NCBI RefSeq assembly: GCF_014805625.2
Contig: NW_023998416.1
Location: forward strand, 10,140,021 to 10,204,020
Reading direction: 5' to 3'
Source of the DNA: Glossina fuscipes
Taxonomy: Eukaryota > Arthropoda > Insecta > Diptera > Glossinidae
DNA length: 64,000 bases
A program made the position numbers and the translations under genes. This document shows, one piece after another, positions 13,310-27,138 of this stretch; the stretch's first letter is position 1, and every line of letters begins with the position of its first letter. The notes under the pieces were generated by a model, which was not told the origin of the DNA, ran no database searches, and saw only the letters and a program-made list of their open reading frames with translations.

Positions 13310-16300
13310 ATATAAATCACATTTTCGGGCAAAAACAATTGTAGATTATTTGGCAAAATATCTTGAAACAGTTAAATTCCTTAGAAGCTGTTTACTCTTT
13401 CCATTTGACCGAGGGGAAGAAATCATTTCGCATCCCGGCAGATTGCCACAATCCTGCTTTTCGGCGTCAAAAATTCCATCAACACACTGAGAAAACGGAT
13501 CTTAGCTTTTTTTGCTCGAAAGTTTGTGACTGTGTGTTCATCGGACAGTCGGTAAAATGCTCTGGATAATGGCACTTTCGTTTTATATATAAAAATAACA
13601 AATGATTTTAATCTCATTTATAATCTTAAAACGGATAAGAAATAAACCAAAATGCTCAGGTTAATGGAGAAAATGATATCTTTTTCTATAAAGATAAACT
13701 TTTAGCATAAATTATTTATTTATGAAGTATCCACGTTCTCTTCATCCTTTTCCATTTCTTGAATCTTATCTGGATTCAATCCACTTCATGTTCCAAGTAA
13801 CTAAAGCACAGTTACGTACATAAATCAAAAAATATAAAGCTTTTCATCTCCACTTCGAAACATATTTCTACAAATATTCCAACAATACGTACAATAGAAA
13901 TAAAGGAAGAACCGATTGGCGATCAGAGAAAAATGCTTAGATAAATGAGCTAAGAAATCCCGTTGATCAAAACGTCACCTGCAGAAGACGGTCAAAAAAA
14001 ATGTCCCTCTTTTCTCAAATTTAAAATGTCTTACGGAGAAGAAGACATGGAAGGAAAGAGAGATGGATCTGGGTTAATGCCCAGGCGACTGAGTTGAGTC
14101 AATTCAAAAAAACATAAACTGCTTAAAAGAATAAATATGTCACAGTAGTACAGATTTTTAAATGTTATAAGCGAAATAACAGAACTAATATGCTATTAAT
14201 GTTTAGCTAGAAGGCGTAAAAATGTGAACGAAGAACAACATTTACTATTTTGTAGGCAAACTGTGCTTTGAATTTCGTGCCGCCAATTTTACACACAATC
14301 GAAATTTAAACGTTTAACATAAAAGTTATGCCAAAGATTAGAAGTTGTGAAGAGGAAGAAGGATAGCACTGGTAAAGTAACTAGCGAAGACCTTATCTAA
14401 ATTGCATCGGAAATTTATTTGCCCTTGTGGCAAAGCGAATGAGCTCAAAGAGCTATTTGTGATATTTGATAAGTTATTTAAATGCAAAATAACTCAGACT
14501 TATGCATACGAAAATTGTTATCGAATATAAGCACCCACACACACATATTAATATATATCTTGCATATTATATTGCATATATATATATATATACACATGTA
14601 TGTGGTAATAATTCATAGAAATTATGAACCCATTGAAAACGTTTTGCTTTCTTTAATATTATGAAATGAAGGGAGAATTTTTTTCGAAACAATCATTACG
14701 TTATACGACGATTAGCTTATATATAGGATTGTATGCAGTAAACAAACAATAACATTTACCCAGAAGGAATCTAACACTCTATTTTTATAAACGTAAATAT
14801 TCATTCTTACTCATACTTACTTATAAGTGTATATATAATAAAAGAAATGTTTTGCCATTTTTCAAGTATATATGTGTATGTAATTGCGTCAGTACGTAGT
14901 AAAAATTTTGGTAATATTGTATGCTGGTCATAACAACTGGTAAAACATTCACATACGATTTATCTGATTTATGTAACTTTCTGCAACTAATTTATCTTGG
15001 AAAACAAAAGCGGAAAAGAATAAAAATAAAAATGAGAATGAGAATGAGAATAAGAATGAAAAAGAAAGAACATTGAAAAAATAAGAAAAATAAAAACCAA
15101 ATATAGCTCAGACCAAATAATAATAGAGAATAACATAAAGTAAAACACTTGCACAGGAAAAACCTCATTTTCAACTTGTGCTAAGAAGGAAAATTCATGC
15201 ACATATACACATCATCATGCACATCTACACATACTAATAGTCATACAAATACACTAATAAACGCATACAACAACATTATAGAGTAATAGTGCCTCCGCTT
15301 TTAGATAACTAGCATAAGCAGTTGCAAGTCTGTTCCATTTCCCGATTGCTGGCAACTAAGGCACGGAACGAACCAACCGACCAACCAATCGACCAACCAA
15401 CCAACCAACCAACCAACTAACCAACCAGCCAACGGTCAATAAGAATTGCAAAATTCTTTTATTTTTTATTGCTCGCTTCGATTCTTGTTCTTCTTAGTTT
15501 TGTCGTTGTTCCACTTTTATATGGATACGAAAAGTAAAACAAAAAAAAAAAAAACGAAAGATATGAATTCTCCATTTTCGGTGTAAATGTTATTGTTTTT
15601 TGGCCAAAAATTTTCCAACAAATTTATGAGCACAGTTAGAAGAACAAGTAGTAATACAACAAGAACAGTAGCAACAGCAGCACTAACTGCTTGCAAAGAA
15701 GCACTGTAGCACTAATATTCTAAGACTACTTGTTACCGTAACAAATAGGAAGCGGAAAGTAATGTCACTTTATAAGCATTATAATGAACGAAACTTTGCG
15801 GTGAAAATTGTGAAAGTTATATCAGCCCTCAACCAGTTGCCACTTTTATTCAACTGCCAGTGCTACTGCCAGTGCTACTGCTGCTACGGCTGCTGCTGCG
15901 GCTGCTGCTATTGCTACTGCTATTACTACGAACGCTGGTTTTAGTGATGGTGCCGTCGTTTTCCCATCCGTTTTTTAGTTTTCTTTTTTTTTTTTTTTTT
16001 TTTTGCTGGTCTTATTAAGCAAGCACCTTTTTCTTCTTCTCCTTAAGTCTTGAGGTTGGTTGTTATCATCTTCATTGTTGTTGTTGTTGCTTTCGGTTCT
16101 GTTGTTTTTCCATTTTATTTTACCCTAATACTGTTGCTATTACTTTGCGCTGTTTTTTTTTTTTTTTTTACTCTCCTTGTAATTGACAAATTAAAATAAG
16201 AACGAGCTTAACATATATAAAGAGTAGATAGCGAACTTTTGTGCACCTTTTCTTCAAGAACACTTTGAAACACTCAAATTAATATGTGACTTAATTCCCA

Positions 16301-16955
16301 TAATTTACGAAGCTACGACGGTTTGCGACATTAAGTATGCGGGGGGGACTGACTGACTTTTGCGTGTTGATTTTTTATTTTGCTTTTATTATATTTGTTT
16401 TTGTTTGAAAATTTTCTAATTACGTTTTCGGCAAACTTTTACGCTTTAGGCTGTTTTATATCATACTAAAATAAATTAAAAAGAAAAACTTTGCATCAGA
16501 CTGAAGGTCAATATGTTTACATTAAATTTTATTATATATTATGGAAACATTAAAAAACTTTGCCTAAAAGTCTTACTAAGTTTTGATTTAAAGATCTATT
16601 TTATAATTCTATGAAATGAACATTAAATCACTGTACGTACTACCCTCGAGAAAGCATTAAATTCCAACAATATATTCTTTTCATAAGACTTCATTTTTTT
16701 TTTTTTTTTTTTTTTTTTGATAATTGACGTTTACCATAAACAACATTACGGCTAATGGGAAAATATGGCTGAAATCATTTAGTGCTCGGGATTAACCTTT
16801 TAAGATCATAATTAAAAAGTTAGCTTAAATGAATCATTCAAGAATTTTGGAAATGATTTTAAACCCTCACGCAATTCTGCTCACACGCTGTGCTTTTTGG
16901 TTTTCTTTCTCTTAAATTTAAATTATAAAAATAAATTTACGTTGAGTATATTAAA
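13310..16955. other. Gene-free DNA with simple repeats
   Basis: GAGAAT/AAATGA hexamer-like repeats near 15005-15070, (CCAA)n at 15.4 kb, GCTGCT-type triplets near 15850-15930 and T runs. No coding support. Confidence 0.55.
15380..15420. repeat. (CCAA)n microsatellite
   Basis: ACCAACCAACCAACC-type tetranucleotide array with a few substitutions. Confidence 0.85.
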
Positions 16956-16959
16956 AGAC

Positions 16960-18140
16960 TTTTGAGTATTTTTACATTCTGGCTGTATTCTGATTTTATT
17001 TTTATTCCCATCTAATTCTAATAAAACTTCTAATAAGTTCTCCGATTATTTCTGATTTTTTGCAAAGTCTTTTCTAATTTCAGCATCATGCTGTTCTGCT
17101 CCGATTTTGGTTTTATTTTGTTCCAGTTCAGCAATTGTTCCGTTAGGTTTGATTTTGCCTCTAATGCCGTTCTAGTTTTGATTCGACTCCGTTCCAGTTC
17201 CAAGCTAGTGATCCACTAATATTGATCGTCTTTATCACTCTATTTCCATATATTTCTATCATTATTCTGGTTGTACTTCAACATTTTTTTGACTCAATTC
17301 TTTTGTGGTTTTAATATCATTCTATTCTTTATGCAGACTTTTTAATCTGCTTGCACTCACTCACTTCAATCTCTCTGTAATTTTACTATGATTGTTTTTA
17401 GTAATTGCTCAGACTCTGTTCGCTTTCTTTTTGTATTCTGCTTATCTTGGCTTTACTTTCGTTCTACTTCTATTTTAAGTTTTTTTTTTTCTGCTCTATT
17501 CCCATATTACTCTGCTTCGATCGTGGATCCACTTCGGTTTTTTCTAACTGTTCTACTTCTACCAAGTTTCTTTTTATTCTATTCTAATTCTTATATTGTT
17601 TATCCCTGCTTCCATTCATTTATAATTTTACTCTTTTTCTATTCCGTAACTGATTAAATTCTGTTCGCCTTCTGTTTTGTTTCTACACTGATTCACACTG
17701 ATATGCAAAATTCTGCTCTCTTTTATCCCAGATTTAATTTGGTTCTTTCTTGATTACACCTTTTATCTACTTTTTTCCTTAGCTTTGCCCTCATTACATT
17801 CACATTCCATTTCGTTTCTATTTTTTCTCTTTCTCTCTTATCATCCTTTTTTACTTCCATTCTCTGATGAGACTATAGATCTAGTCTTTTCAATTCAACT
17901 CACTAAATCATCTGTTGTTGATTTGCTGACTCGCATAAGAACAAGAGGATCCATTATATTCCCATCTAAGGGTTGGTATAATACTGGTTCCATTTTAATG
18001 TTGTTCCGCTTCTTTTCTAACTTATTTACCGTTCATTCCGTTCATCGTTCAATTCTGGTACAATAAACCTCTTTTGTTCGTATCTTGTTTCTAAGTCCTT
18101 TCTAATCCTTGCCCTTATTCTATTTCTATTCTGCTGTGAG
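16960..18140. repeat. Degenerate pyrimidine-rich minisatellite-like block
   Basis: About 1.2 kb whose plus strand is strongly T+C rich. It is built from loosely repeated words such as TTCTGGCTGTATTCTGATTTT, CTGTTCTGCTCCGATTTT, GTTCTAGTTTTGATTCGACTCCGTTCCAG and TTCTGTTCGCCTTCTG. It shares the CTGGCTGTATTCTG word with the tandem duplication at 12.4 kb. Open frames across it (17388-17657, 17785-18066) encode only F/L/S-rich low-complexity peptides and are not genes. Confidence 0.6.
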
Positions 18141-19370
18141 TAGTTTCAGATGATTTCAAGTTTGCACGATTTTAAAGCTATCTTTAAAAGAATTGGTTTG
18201 TTGTCAAGGGCCCACTAATTTGCTTCATTGCGTGCTCGCTTTGCAACTAAAATCGATTTGATAAGTTCACGTTAAATAGACTTATTGTGCTTCGATTGCT
18301 CTATCGTCAAATCATATCCGCCTCTGCTCTATCGATAAAAGTTTTGGAATCAAACTTTTTCTTTCACTCATGGGAAATCCCTTATATGAAAAGAAGTGGA
18401 GAAAGAGAGAGAGAGCGTGGCCTTAGTCTAGTGTTTTTCTTTTTCTTGATTTGAATTTCTAAAGAATGACAGAGAGGATATCTTCTAAGCGGCCATATCA
18501 AATTAGGGAAGAAAAATAATATTTACGTTTGCAAGTATTCAACATAAAACTATCAGAAAACTCTGAATGGAGTTACCTAAGATTGGGAAATAATTCTTAA
18601 AAGCCATAATTGCTTGATTTTTTTTTTTTTTTTTGTCTATGGAAATTAAGACATTTCTTCGAATTCAATTCTAGTCGCTATGGTATGAAATATTCTTGAA
18701 TTCAATGGTAAACACTATGTCAGATTATCTTCACACAAAAACAAACGTTTTAAGTCTATTTTGTATTGTCTTGGCATTACTTAGGTCATCTGTTTCCTCA
18801 TTGCCACAATTCTTAAGAATGTTAGTAAAAAGCTTAATACAATTACTTTTCCTGATTTTTAACTTATTAATCAATTAAATTAAATTAAATTAAGCTCGTT
18901 GTACATTCGTTAAGATAAAGTAATTTCATGTAAAGTTATGCCCAAATCGAATGCGTTGATGGAATTTTATTACAGTTATTCTATCCACTTGTGAAGACGC
19001 AATATTCGTACGTCACTTGTATGCAATTTAATATCAATACGTTATAGAAAATGTAATGCATTCGATGTTCACATTGGTCCCGAGTATTGATAAGAATACC
19101 ATTTGCTCAAGAGAACACACGCCTTAGGGTTTCTTTGGAAACCATTTCTGATGGCAAGCCATCATTGTGCTAGAGTCAAAAAATAAGAAAATTACATGCG
19201 AACCTTGAAGGGAACTTTGGATATGTTGTCAATTAGGAAAAGTTGTACGCAGTCTAATCGATTGAAAGTCTTTGTCTAAACAACAATATGGCAAGTAAAG
19301 ATTATAAAATCGAAGACAACTTCTCGATATTATTATCGCCGTGTTAGATCCTCTTTATTTTTTTTATTGG

Positions 19371-19377
<7 letters not shown>

Positions 19378-19407
<30 letters not shown>

Positions 19408-19563
19408 TTCGTCAGAGAAATAAATTCTAAGACTAAACTCTTAAAAGCGCTAGTATCTAAGGCTATCGGCCTTTATTAAAAACTCTACCGCACTTGAGAT
19501 TCGAACCCACGACCACTGAGTTGCTAGTCGAGACTCTTGCCTTCTCGGCCACCCAGGCGGATG
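19378..19563 (-). mobile_element. tRNA-derived SINE with (AAT)n tail
   Basis: Read on the minus strand this has the three parts of a SINE. The tRNA-like head (19563-19484) has an A box TGGCCGAGAAGG (19551-19540), an arm with the pair GAGT/ACTC, a B box GGTTCGAATCT (19508-19498) and short complementary ends CCGC/GCGG. A body of about 80 nt of unrelated sequence follows. The tail is nine AAT units (19405-19378). The A and B boxes would serve as an internal RNA polymerase III promoter. The head looks most like a serine- or leucine-type tRNA, but the anticodon loop is too large for a working tRNA, so this is not a tRNA gene. No second clear copy was found in the window. Confidence 0.72.
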
Positions 19564-20149
19564 GGTTTTTTTATCTTTTTACCTTTCTATCAAAACCGCT
19601 CTACTCTATAAATAACAGAAATCCGCAATCAGTTTTTTCAGCTTTTCATGCTTGTGCTATACCTGGTTAACCATTCATTTTATAAATCATTTCTTAAACA
19701 TTTAATGGGTTATTGAACTTGTTTTTCATCCGTATGGAAGATATGTTCATGTGCGTGAGTAACAATTTGCATAAATAATAAATAACAAATAGTCGCTCAT
19801 AAAATAAACTCTCGATGAATACACTGAGAGTTTTTGAATTTTTAATTCATTATAACGAGCGAATTTGCCCTCATTCTCCCCTTTCTTGCAAGACAAGAGG
19901 AAGGAATGCTTGACATAACCCGCACACATTAGCCTCATAGTATAATAGGGTGAACATTTTTCAAAACAGAAGAATGCGCATGAAAATTAAAACGAAGAAC
20001 AAAAAAAGGATAGAAAAAACAAAAAAAATTAAAAATGAAAATGAAAATGAAAACACAGAACAGGACCTAAAAGATTCGCACAGAACATTATTCGTACAAT
20101 TTAGGTATTGTGAAACAAATTTTATGAGGACATTAATTGTGAGGCATGC

Positions 20150-20352
20150 AAATGTCGTCATTCTCGTAGCCGTTCTCGTTGTAATCGTTGTCGTCNNNNN
20201 NNNNNNNNNNNNNNNNNNNNNNNNNNNNNNNNNNNNNNNNNNNNNNNNNNNNNNNNNNNNNNNNNNNNNNNNNNNNNNNNNNNNNNNNNNNNNNNTCGTT
20301 GTCGTCGTCATCGCCGTCGTCGTCGTCGTCGTCGTCGTCATCGTAGCTGTCG
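20150..20352. repeat. (GTC/GTT)n trinucleotide array containing a 100-N gap
   Basis: TCGTTGTCGTC arrays flank a run of exactly 100 N (20196-20295), the usual placeholder for an assembly gap of unknown size. The true array length is not known. Frames reading through it on either strand are not genes. Confidence 0.9.
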
Positions 20353-20892
20353 TCAGCCCCCTAGCTAGCCGTGCAAAACACTAACTGTAAAAAGGAAAAG
20401 CTGTTATAGTGCAACTTGGTAAAATAGTGTTGCGTGTTGTTACTTCTGTTATTCTTATTGTTATTATTGTTGTTGTTTTTGTCGTTTCTTTTGTTGTTGC
20501 CGTGTATTTGAAAACTTTTCAACAATGCACACTTAGTCATAAAAATCACTGTATGGCACAAAGTTCTTATTGTTGATGTTTTTACCGTTATTGTTGGTGT
20601 TGCTGTTAGCGTTGTTCTTGTTGTGCCGTTGCTTTTATTGTTGTATTGCCAAGGGATTGAGTAGGTGTGTCCGTGGGTGTTTTGTATTTAAGGTTATATT
20701 GTATTGTCATGTTTTACCATTTTTTTTGTTTCTTTTTTTTCGGTTTTTACTTTTGTTTTATTCAAAATCAAAAAAGAGAAAAAAACCAAAAAAAAATGAA
20801 AAAGTTGTAACTCTTGTAATGTTTTGGCACCGTCAACACAACAGCAAAATAATGTAAGAAAGTGATGTTGTACATACACGTACATATATATA

Positions 20893-20938
20893 TGTGTGTG
20901 TACGTGTGTGTGTGTATGTGTGTGTGTGTGTGTGTGTG
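20893..20938. repeat. (TG)n microsatellite
   Basis: Nearly pure TG dinucleotides with a few TA interruptions. A second pure TG run lies at 21604-21622. Confidence 0.9.
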
Positions 20939-23900
20939 AATGTCAGTTTATTTCTAAATAGTTATGTTATAGTGTGTAACGACGACGACAACGTCGTCTC
21001 TCTGTATAGTTTCTGCTATACTAGTGTTGATGGCACAGGGCATTCTAATGTGTTAATGTTGATGTTGATGCCTTGCTACCACTGCTGTGTGTGTACATGC
21101 GTTTGTATTCTCTGTGACAAAGAGCACCTCTAAACACTTTTAAGTGCATTTTATTGTGTTGTTGAAAATGTTGTGTCCCCACAAAAACAACCCAAATATA
21201 AACACTACACATATAAACACACCCGCATATAAACTCGCATTAATAAAAAAGTAAAAAAGAAAAAAATGAACTTTTGACAACAACAACAACAACAACAGCA
21301 ACGGAATGCAATGATATAACAACACAGCATAATGTACATAATATTTTATACTCACTGCTTTTTATTATATATACATATATACATATATACATATATATAT
21401 GTATACTCTAGAAAGTAAGTCCGTGAGCGGGTGTACGACTGTTTGTGAGTGTTTTTAGAATAAATTTTATTCAAGTATTTTTGTTGTTGTTGATTTAGTT
21501 TTTTCTCTAAAAAAATTATTTTAGTGTCGGTTTCCTCTTTCGGTTGCTTGCTTGCTTGCTTGCTTACCATTTATATGTTTATGTATCTGTATATGTATGT
21601 GTCTGTGTGTGTGTGTGTGTGTATATATGCGGTGATTGCGGCAAAAAGTTTTATGCAATTTACATTATGTTGCATTTTCATCCACATCCGATGCATTTCC
21701 CTTTAGCTTTATATAATAATAATAATAATAATAACAACAACAACATCATCAACTATAGCAGAAACTGTATTCAGTAATAGCTATAAAAGTAACAACAATA
21801 TCAGCTGAAGCCCGAGCCCGAACAGCTGCAACAACACTAACAACGACAATAGAAGAAAGCATTCGCTTTTAGACACCAACAGCATTGTTTTCAAAATGAA
21901 ATTTATTCAAAATTTTCCGCAAGTAATAAAATAAAATATGAATTATATCACAGCATGACATTTATGAATTGTCACACGCTCTTCCTCTCTATCGTCATTT
22001 CATTCTAACACACATTCACAATCCCTTATATTTACAATGTCAGATACTAAGGCATTCTAAGATTTTTCAATGATTTGTCACCTTAAGAGGTAGGCACGCC
22101 GAAGTTTACAAAGCATAAAATAAAAAAACTAAAACAAACTTCAGAACCAATATCTCAATCTATTTACAGTTTATTAATAACTTCAAAATCGTAAAAATAA
22201 TGCTAATAGTCTTATATCTCTACATGGACTATGGGAAAGACTTGCTTGTTATTATCTCTGCGCTGAGAAGATCGTTCGATTGCTTTGTAAAAAAATTAAT
22301 CACAAAAAGGTTTCGTTTATCTTCTTGCTACATATCTTCCTATCAAACGCGAAAGTAACGAAAACTAAGACCGAGAAAGAGAGGAGGCGAAGAGAATTCC
22401 GAGAGTTTCTCAAGACAACTCCTCCCCTTCGCAAAGTCAACTCAACTAAATGCGATGAAATGAAAGTAAAATTTCATAAAAACCCACAAAAAATTTAATT
22501 TTTTTTTTATTTGCTGATTATAAAAAGTCGTAAAGTTAAAACTAAACGCAAAATGCTATTCAGTATTAAAAAGGAAAATTTACACAGTTTTGCGTGTTTA
22601 TAAAGTACATTAACATTTCGCTAATCACTGAAAAGCGAAACTTTAAATGCCAAACATTTAGATATTTGATGAGCAGCCTTACAAAGCTACCTTAAGTTAA
22701 TAAGATTATCGTGGCTGCTATTTTTACCGGATATGTTAATTCTATCTCACCATTTATTATGCTGTAAAAAACAAACACAACATGTTACATGCTTTAATAT
22801 TCCATAGATAATTAATTTTCTCCAATTCCGTAAATTAAAAATAGTTACGTACGAGTTGTTTCGATTTATCATAAACACGTCATATCATGCAAAACCGTAC
22901 CACTCTAAATATAAGATGCGTTTTGAAGAGTGCCATACGATTGCCATAGAAAGTCCTTGAAAGTGGTAAAGGCAAATCCTTGCTTATGCAATTAAAAACC
23001 TTCGAAATAATATTAATGTGTTAATAAGCTGAAATTAGGATCTCGCAGAAGCCCTAGTTGTACCATGAAAGCTTCTTCATAGAAATGGCATATCGAAGTC
23101 CCTCGCAGGCATTGTCCAACCAGGTACAAGTTTGACTTGAATATCATCGGTTTGCAGGCCTTTTAAAAATGCGAATGTAAATAACCTATTATTTAGGCTA
23201 TCACCCTGACCTGTCTATCGCTCATTTTTAAGAAGAGCAGCAGACAAACTAGATTTCTCATAATCATTAAAAGTTGAGTTTGGTGAGGCTTGAAATCAAA
23301 AATTTGCCGTAAATATCGAAAAAAAAATTGGTCGACGTGCTTGAAACTTTTTGGGTTTGTATACCATTTCCCCAAATTTTTCCATAAGTAACAAATCGCT
23401 AAACGATAACTGTGCTCCCTATCCCTGAATGTCGCGATATTAATCAGAAAGAATCATACGTTGAAGATGGTCAAAGATAGGAATATCAGCAATGGTAAGA
23501 AGCATCTATACAGATGGATTGTTTATTACATTTAGCATTCGGCAAGCTGTCAGTGCCGAACACGGCCGTTATTAGCATTACTTTTAACCATTCTGAGGGT
23601 TATCCTAGTTTCTTCCTTCTTCACTATGCCACGTAAAGCATTAGAAAATGGTTGTGAAGGCAAAAAAAAAAAAAAAAAATGTTACATCTAAACGATGAGT
23701 GTCCAAAATTCGTACACGCGAAGAATATAATATATTCTCGCCTTTTTTCCCCCAGTGTTAATAAAATGATTTGTAAATGTGGTTGTTGTAGCTATGCAAG
23801 CGCGTATATGTCATAACACATAATATATGAGTGTGATAATTGTTTAAAACTGCCTTTGGCAGAAACAGCAACAGCAACAGTAACAGCAAACGCAACAACA

Positions 23901-25461
23901 ATGACATATCACACACCGATGCCTTTGCCTGCATGGCCAACGTAATCATTTTCATTCCTCTAATCATCATGGCCGTCATCATCATAATAATCATCATCAT
24001 CATTATTATTATTATCATTCGCTTATAAAGCAGCGGTATATTCACACAGTCATCGCAGTCATCGCACATTCATTGGTGCTGAAAGTAAAGAGGAAATGAC
24101 ATCAAAGTTGTTTGAGAATTTTCAAGCATTGTTTCTACACAATTTAAGTGCTCAATTATGTTGAGAGATGATTGTCTCTCTTACCGCCCTCCTTTTTGTC
24201 TATGCAATAAAAAAAAAAAAACAAACAAGAAAAAAAAACAAGAAAAAAAAAAATTGAAATTACAAAAGTTTTAACTAAAATTGCAATTTTCCTTCTTTTT
24301 TATGCTCAATCTAACGTTTTTTCTAAGAATAAAAAAAAAAAAAAAAAAACATTTTTTTCGTAAATATATATATATATATATTTTTTTTTTAATTTTTTTT
24401 ATTTCTGTTCTCAAATTCTTAGGATTTCTTCAAGAGATTTGTTGCAAAACTTTGCCTACACACGAAAGGCGCACATACGTAAATGCACAAAAACTCAAGA
24501 ACATATATTTACTGAATGAATTTGTTTGTGAAATTTGTTACTCCAAAATCTGAGATATTTTTATATTCCTTTGCTTTTGCCAAAGGCAACAAATAGGTTA
24601 AAACGGAGAGGAAAGACAACTTATATCATTTCATTCTTCTCCTTTTTCATTTTCTCCGCGCCCTCCCATCGTTTAATATGCTCCTTCGTTTGTCAAATGG
24701 TTCGTGTATATATTTATGCATGTATTTATATTTCATCTTTGTTACAACATAAACAATCTTGTAGAAATTTTCTGCTTCGTACTTTGCATGGTATATCACA
24801 ATCTTTAGTTGTTGTTTTTTTTTCAATTTTTTTTTTTTTTTTTTTTGGCAATATCTTTGAGTCACATCGTCGTTGTGCTTTGATAACATCACGACTTTTA
24901 GTTACAAATACTTTGTGCCATTGCTGTTGCTATTGCCATTTTTCGTTTCGTTTACTATATCATATCTTTTGGCTTGTCCTTGGCTTATGTGTGTGTCTTG
25001 TGTTTGCCTTATACACTTATATGTGTGCGCTATACTTCAACATTCATGCATAAGTATTATTTTTTTTTTGCCTTGTTATTGTCGTTGTTGTCGAAACTTG
25101 GGGACTGGTGCTGTTGGTGGGCTCTCATGTATTACTTGTTATAGTTAATTCCAATGCGCTTCTTTGCATAATTTATAACTTGTTTACATTTTTATTTATG
25201 TATATACATAAATTCCGTGCATACACATACGCGCAAACATAGACATATATGCACGCAATCACCCACAAACAAGCATACCTCCATTCTACATCATATATAT
25301 ATATATGCATGTATTGTTTTACATCCATAAAACTGTGTTTGTTTGCATGCGCATTTGTTCCTTTAGATTATTTCCATTTCATATTTTCTACAATCAGGGC
25401 AAAATAACAAAATGCTTATGCGTTTCATTTCACATATACGGCCTCATTTATTTTTTCTTTT

Positions 25462-25575
25462 CATACCCGCTCCGCGAACAACGCAGAATGTCTATTAGAT
25501 ATGTCACAGAAAGGCATGAATAGCGGTACCGATTTCGTCATTTCGTCTGTCTGTCCCGTTGCTCAGATTAGCTTT
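25462..25575 (+). mobile_element. DINE-1-like repeat, 5' end only
   Basis: CATACCCGCTCCGCGAACAACGCAGAATGTCTATTAGATATGTCACAGAAAGGCATG, then GTACCGATTTCGTCATTTCGTCTGTCTGTCCCG. The order of blocks (TATACCC end, GTAAC-AGAAAG-like block, ACCGATT, GTCTGTCTGTCC) fits the family, but divergence is high. Confidence 0.4.
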
Positions 25576-27138
25576 GCAAGCGCAATGTTATTCCTTTTCA
25601 GTCTCTTTTTTTAGCTAATTACGTATAAGACTTAATCGTACAAGGTTTTTCTTCTTCTTATTCGATGATACCTTCAAAACTTTATTTTTTGTTGAAAATC
25701 ATCTTAAGTCCTTGCTTTTTAAAGTAAGAATTGATACATTTATCAATTCCGCATTCAGCAAAATATCGGCAGCTTATTTCTCTCCTGTGTATTATCGCTC
25801 TGAACATTTATTTTCAGAGCAATCAAAAACTCGTTTTCTGGATTTTATTGTAAACTTTTATAACATGCGTAACTCGTTCAACCGATCGATGCCAAATGTG
25901 CACAGTCGACCAGGGACTTTCATCACAAAAACAGACAGGAAGACTAACAATTTCTTTTTCACATGTACACTTTGGTCATAGCGTTATGTTATGAGCTCTT
26001 GCCTGTTGCTAAGCAAAACCTTAAAATTCGGAAAAAGGTATGAAATGCCTGCGTACAATTGATCAAACACTGAACTCATTGATAAAAATGAAATGTCGCG
26101 TAGTTAAAAAAATCATCAGAGTTTATATTAGATTTGTCAAAACTTCCCGTCCATGTGTACGTCATACGTCATTGAGCTTTTATCTACTTCAGCAAGAGAA
26201 TTGCATCTGATATGTCTACTGCAGACTCGAAACTTTGAACATACAATAAAATCTTGGTCACACAAATTTTTTCTTATCACTTGCGCCACTTCACACACAC
26301 ACACACACACAATTACTAGGAAGAGAAAACTGCCGATTTCGAAATTCGATTTTTCGAAAATATTATTATGATTTTCGAATAAAGTGTTCAAAATTTTCTT
26401 CAAAAAGAATCTCAAGATCAGTTTGTCTCGATATAAGAACGATATCTTAAGTGAAGGGAGAATCTCGCTTGGCAACCATATATATTGTATACCATCTTTT
26501 GGTTGGTATTAAAATATTCGACCCGAGCTAAATGTAATTTTTTATACTCTTATGAGTAAGATAATAATAAAAAACAAGCATCTCCCACATACGTTTTTTT
26601 TTTATACAAGAACACCAAAGATGGAGAAGAGGTACCCTTTAGTTGCTATGCAATTTATACATGTATTTTTGTAGAAAAAGTAGTTATTATTATATGAATA
26701 TATGAAAAATATTGACACTTTTTTAAATAGAGAAAAATATTCTCTACACGAAAATCTTACATAAAGCAAGGAGAGAAATATATTTTCTTTTATGATCAAT
26801 AGAAAACTTTGCCATAACAAAACTTTTCAGAAGATTTTTTAATTTATTACACAAGCCATAGAACAATTAAAAAAAAAAAAATTAAAGCCATATTCATAAT
26901 AGCAATTTTAATAAAAAATGCTTTTATTTTTTTTTATTTTTTATTTATTTTTTTTTTTATATAAGATACAGTTCAATAACGGCCACCCTGCCCGTGCATC
27001 TGCAGCCTTGCTAGTAACTGTCCAATTTATAGGAGACTTCTTAGTGTTAATTATTTACAAACACATCACGGAAGAGGTACCAAAAAGGTCAATAGTAGCA
27101 ACATAGGACTTATCTCAACATTGCCCGCTTGATAACAT

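Larger units (their letters stand above)
19565..27130. other. Gene-free DNA rich in microsatellites
   Basis: Contains the N gap, many GTT, TG, AAT and ATC arrays, long A/T runs and one DINE-like end (25.46 kb). Open frames of up to 172 codons (24535-25053) run through T-rich or triplet-repeat DNA and encode F/C/L- or N-rich low-complexity peptides. Confidence 0.55.

Noticed and set aside
19484..19563. A functional tRNA gene on the minus strand
   Set aside because: A and B boxes are good, but the anticodon loop is about 11 nt and the arms pair poorly; with the body and AAT tail it is a SINE head.
19950..20384. Open frames on both strands reading through the N gap
   Set aside because: They consist of X residues and repeat-encoded V or T runs; an assembly gap cannot support a gene.
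24535..25053. A 172-codon plus-strand frame
   Set aside because: T-rich low-complexity DNA; the product is F/C/S-rich with no domain, and the overlapping frames are equally open.
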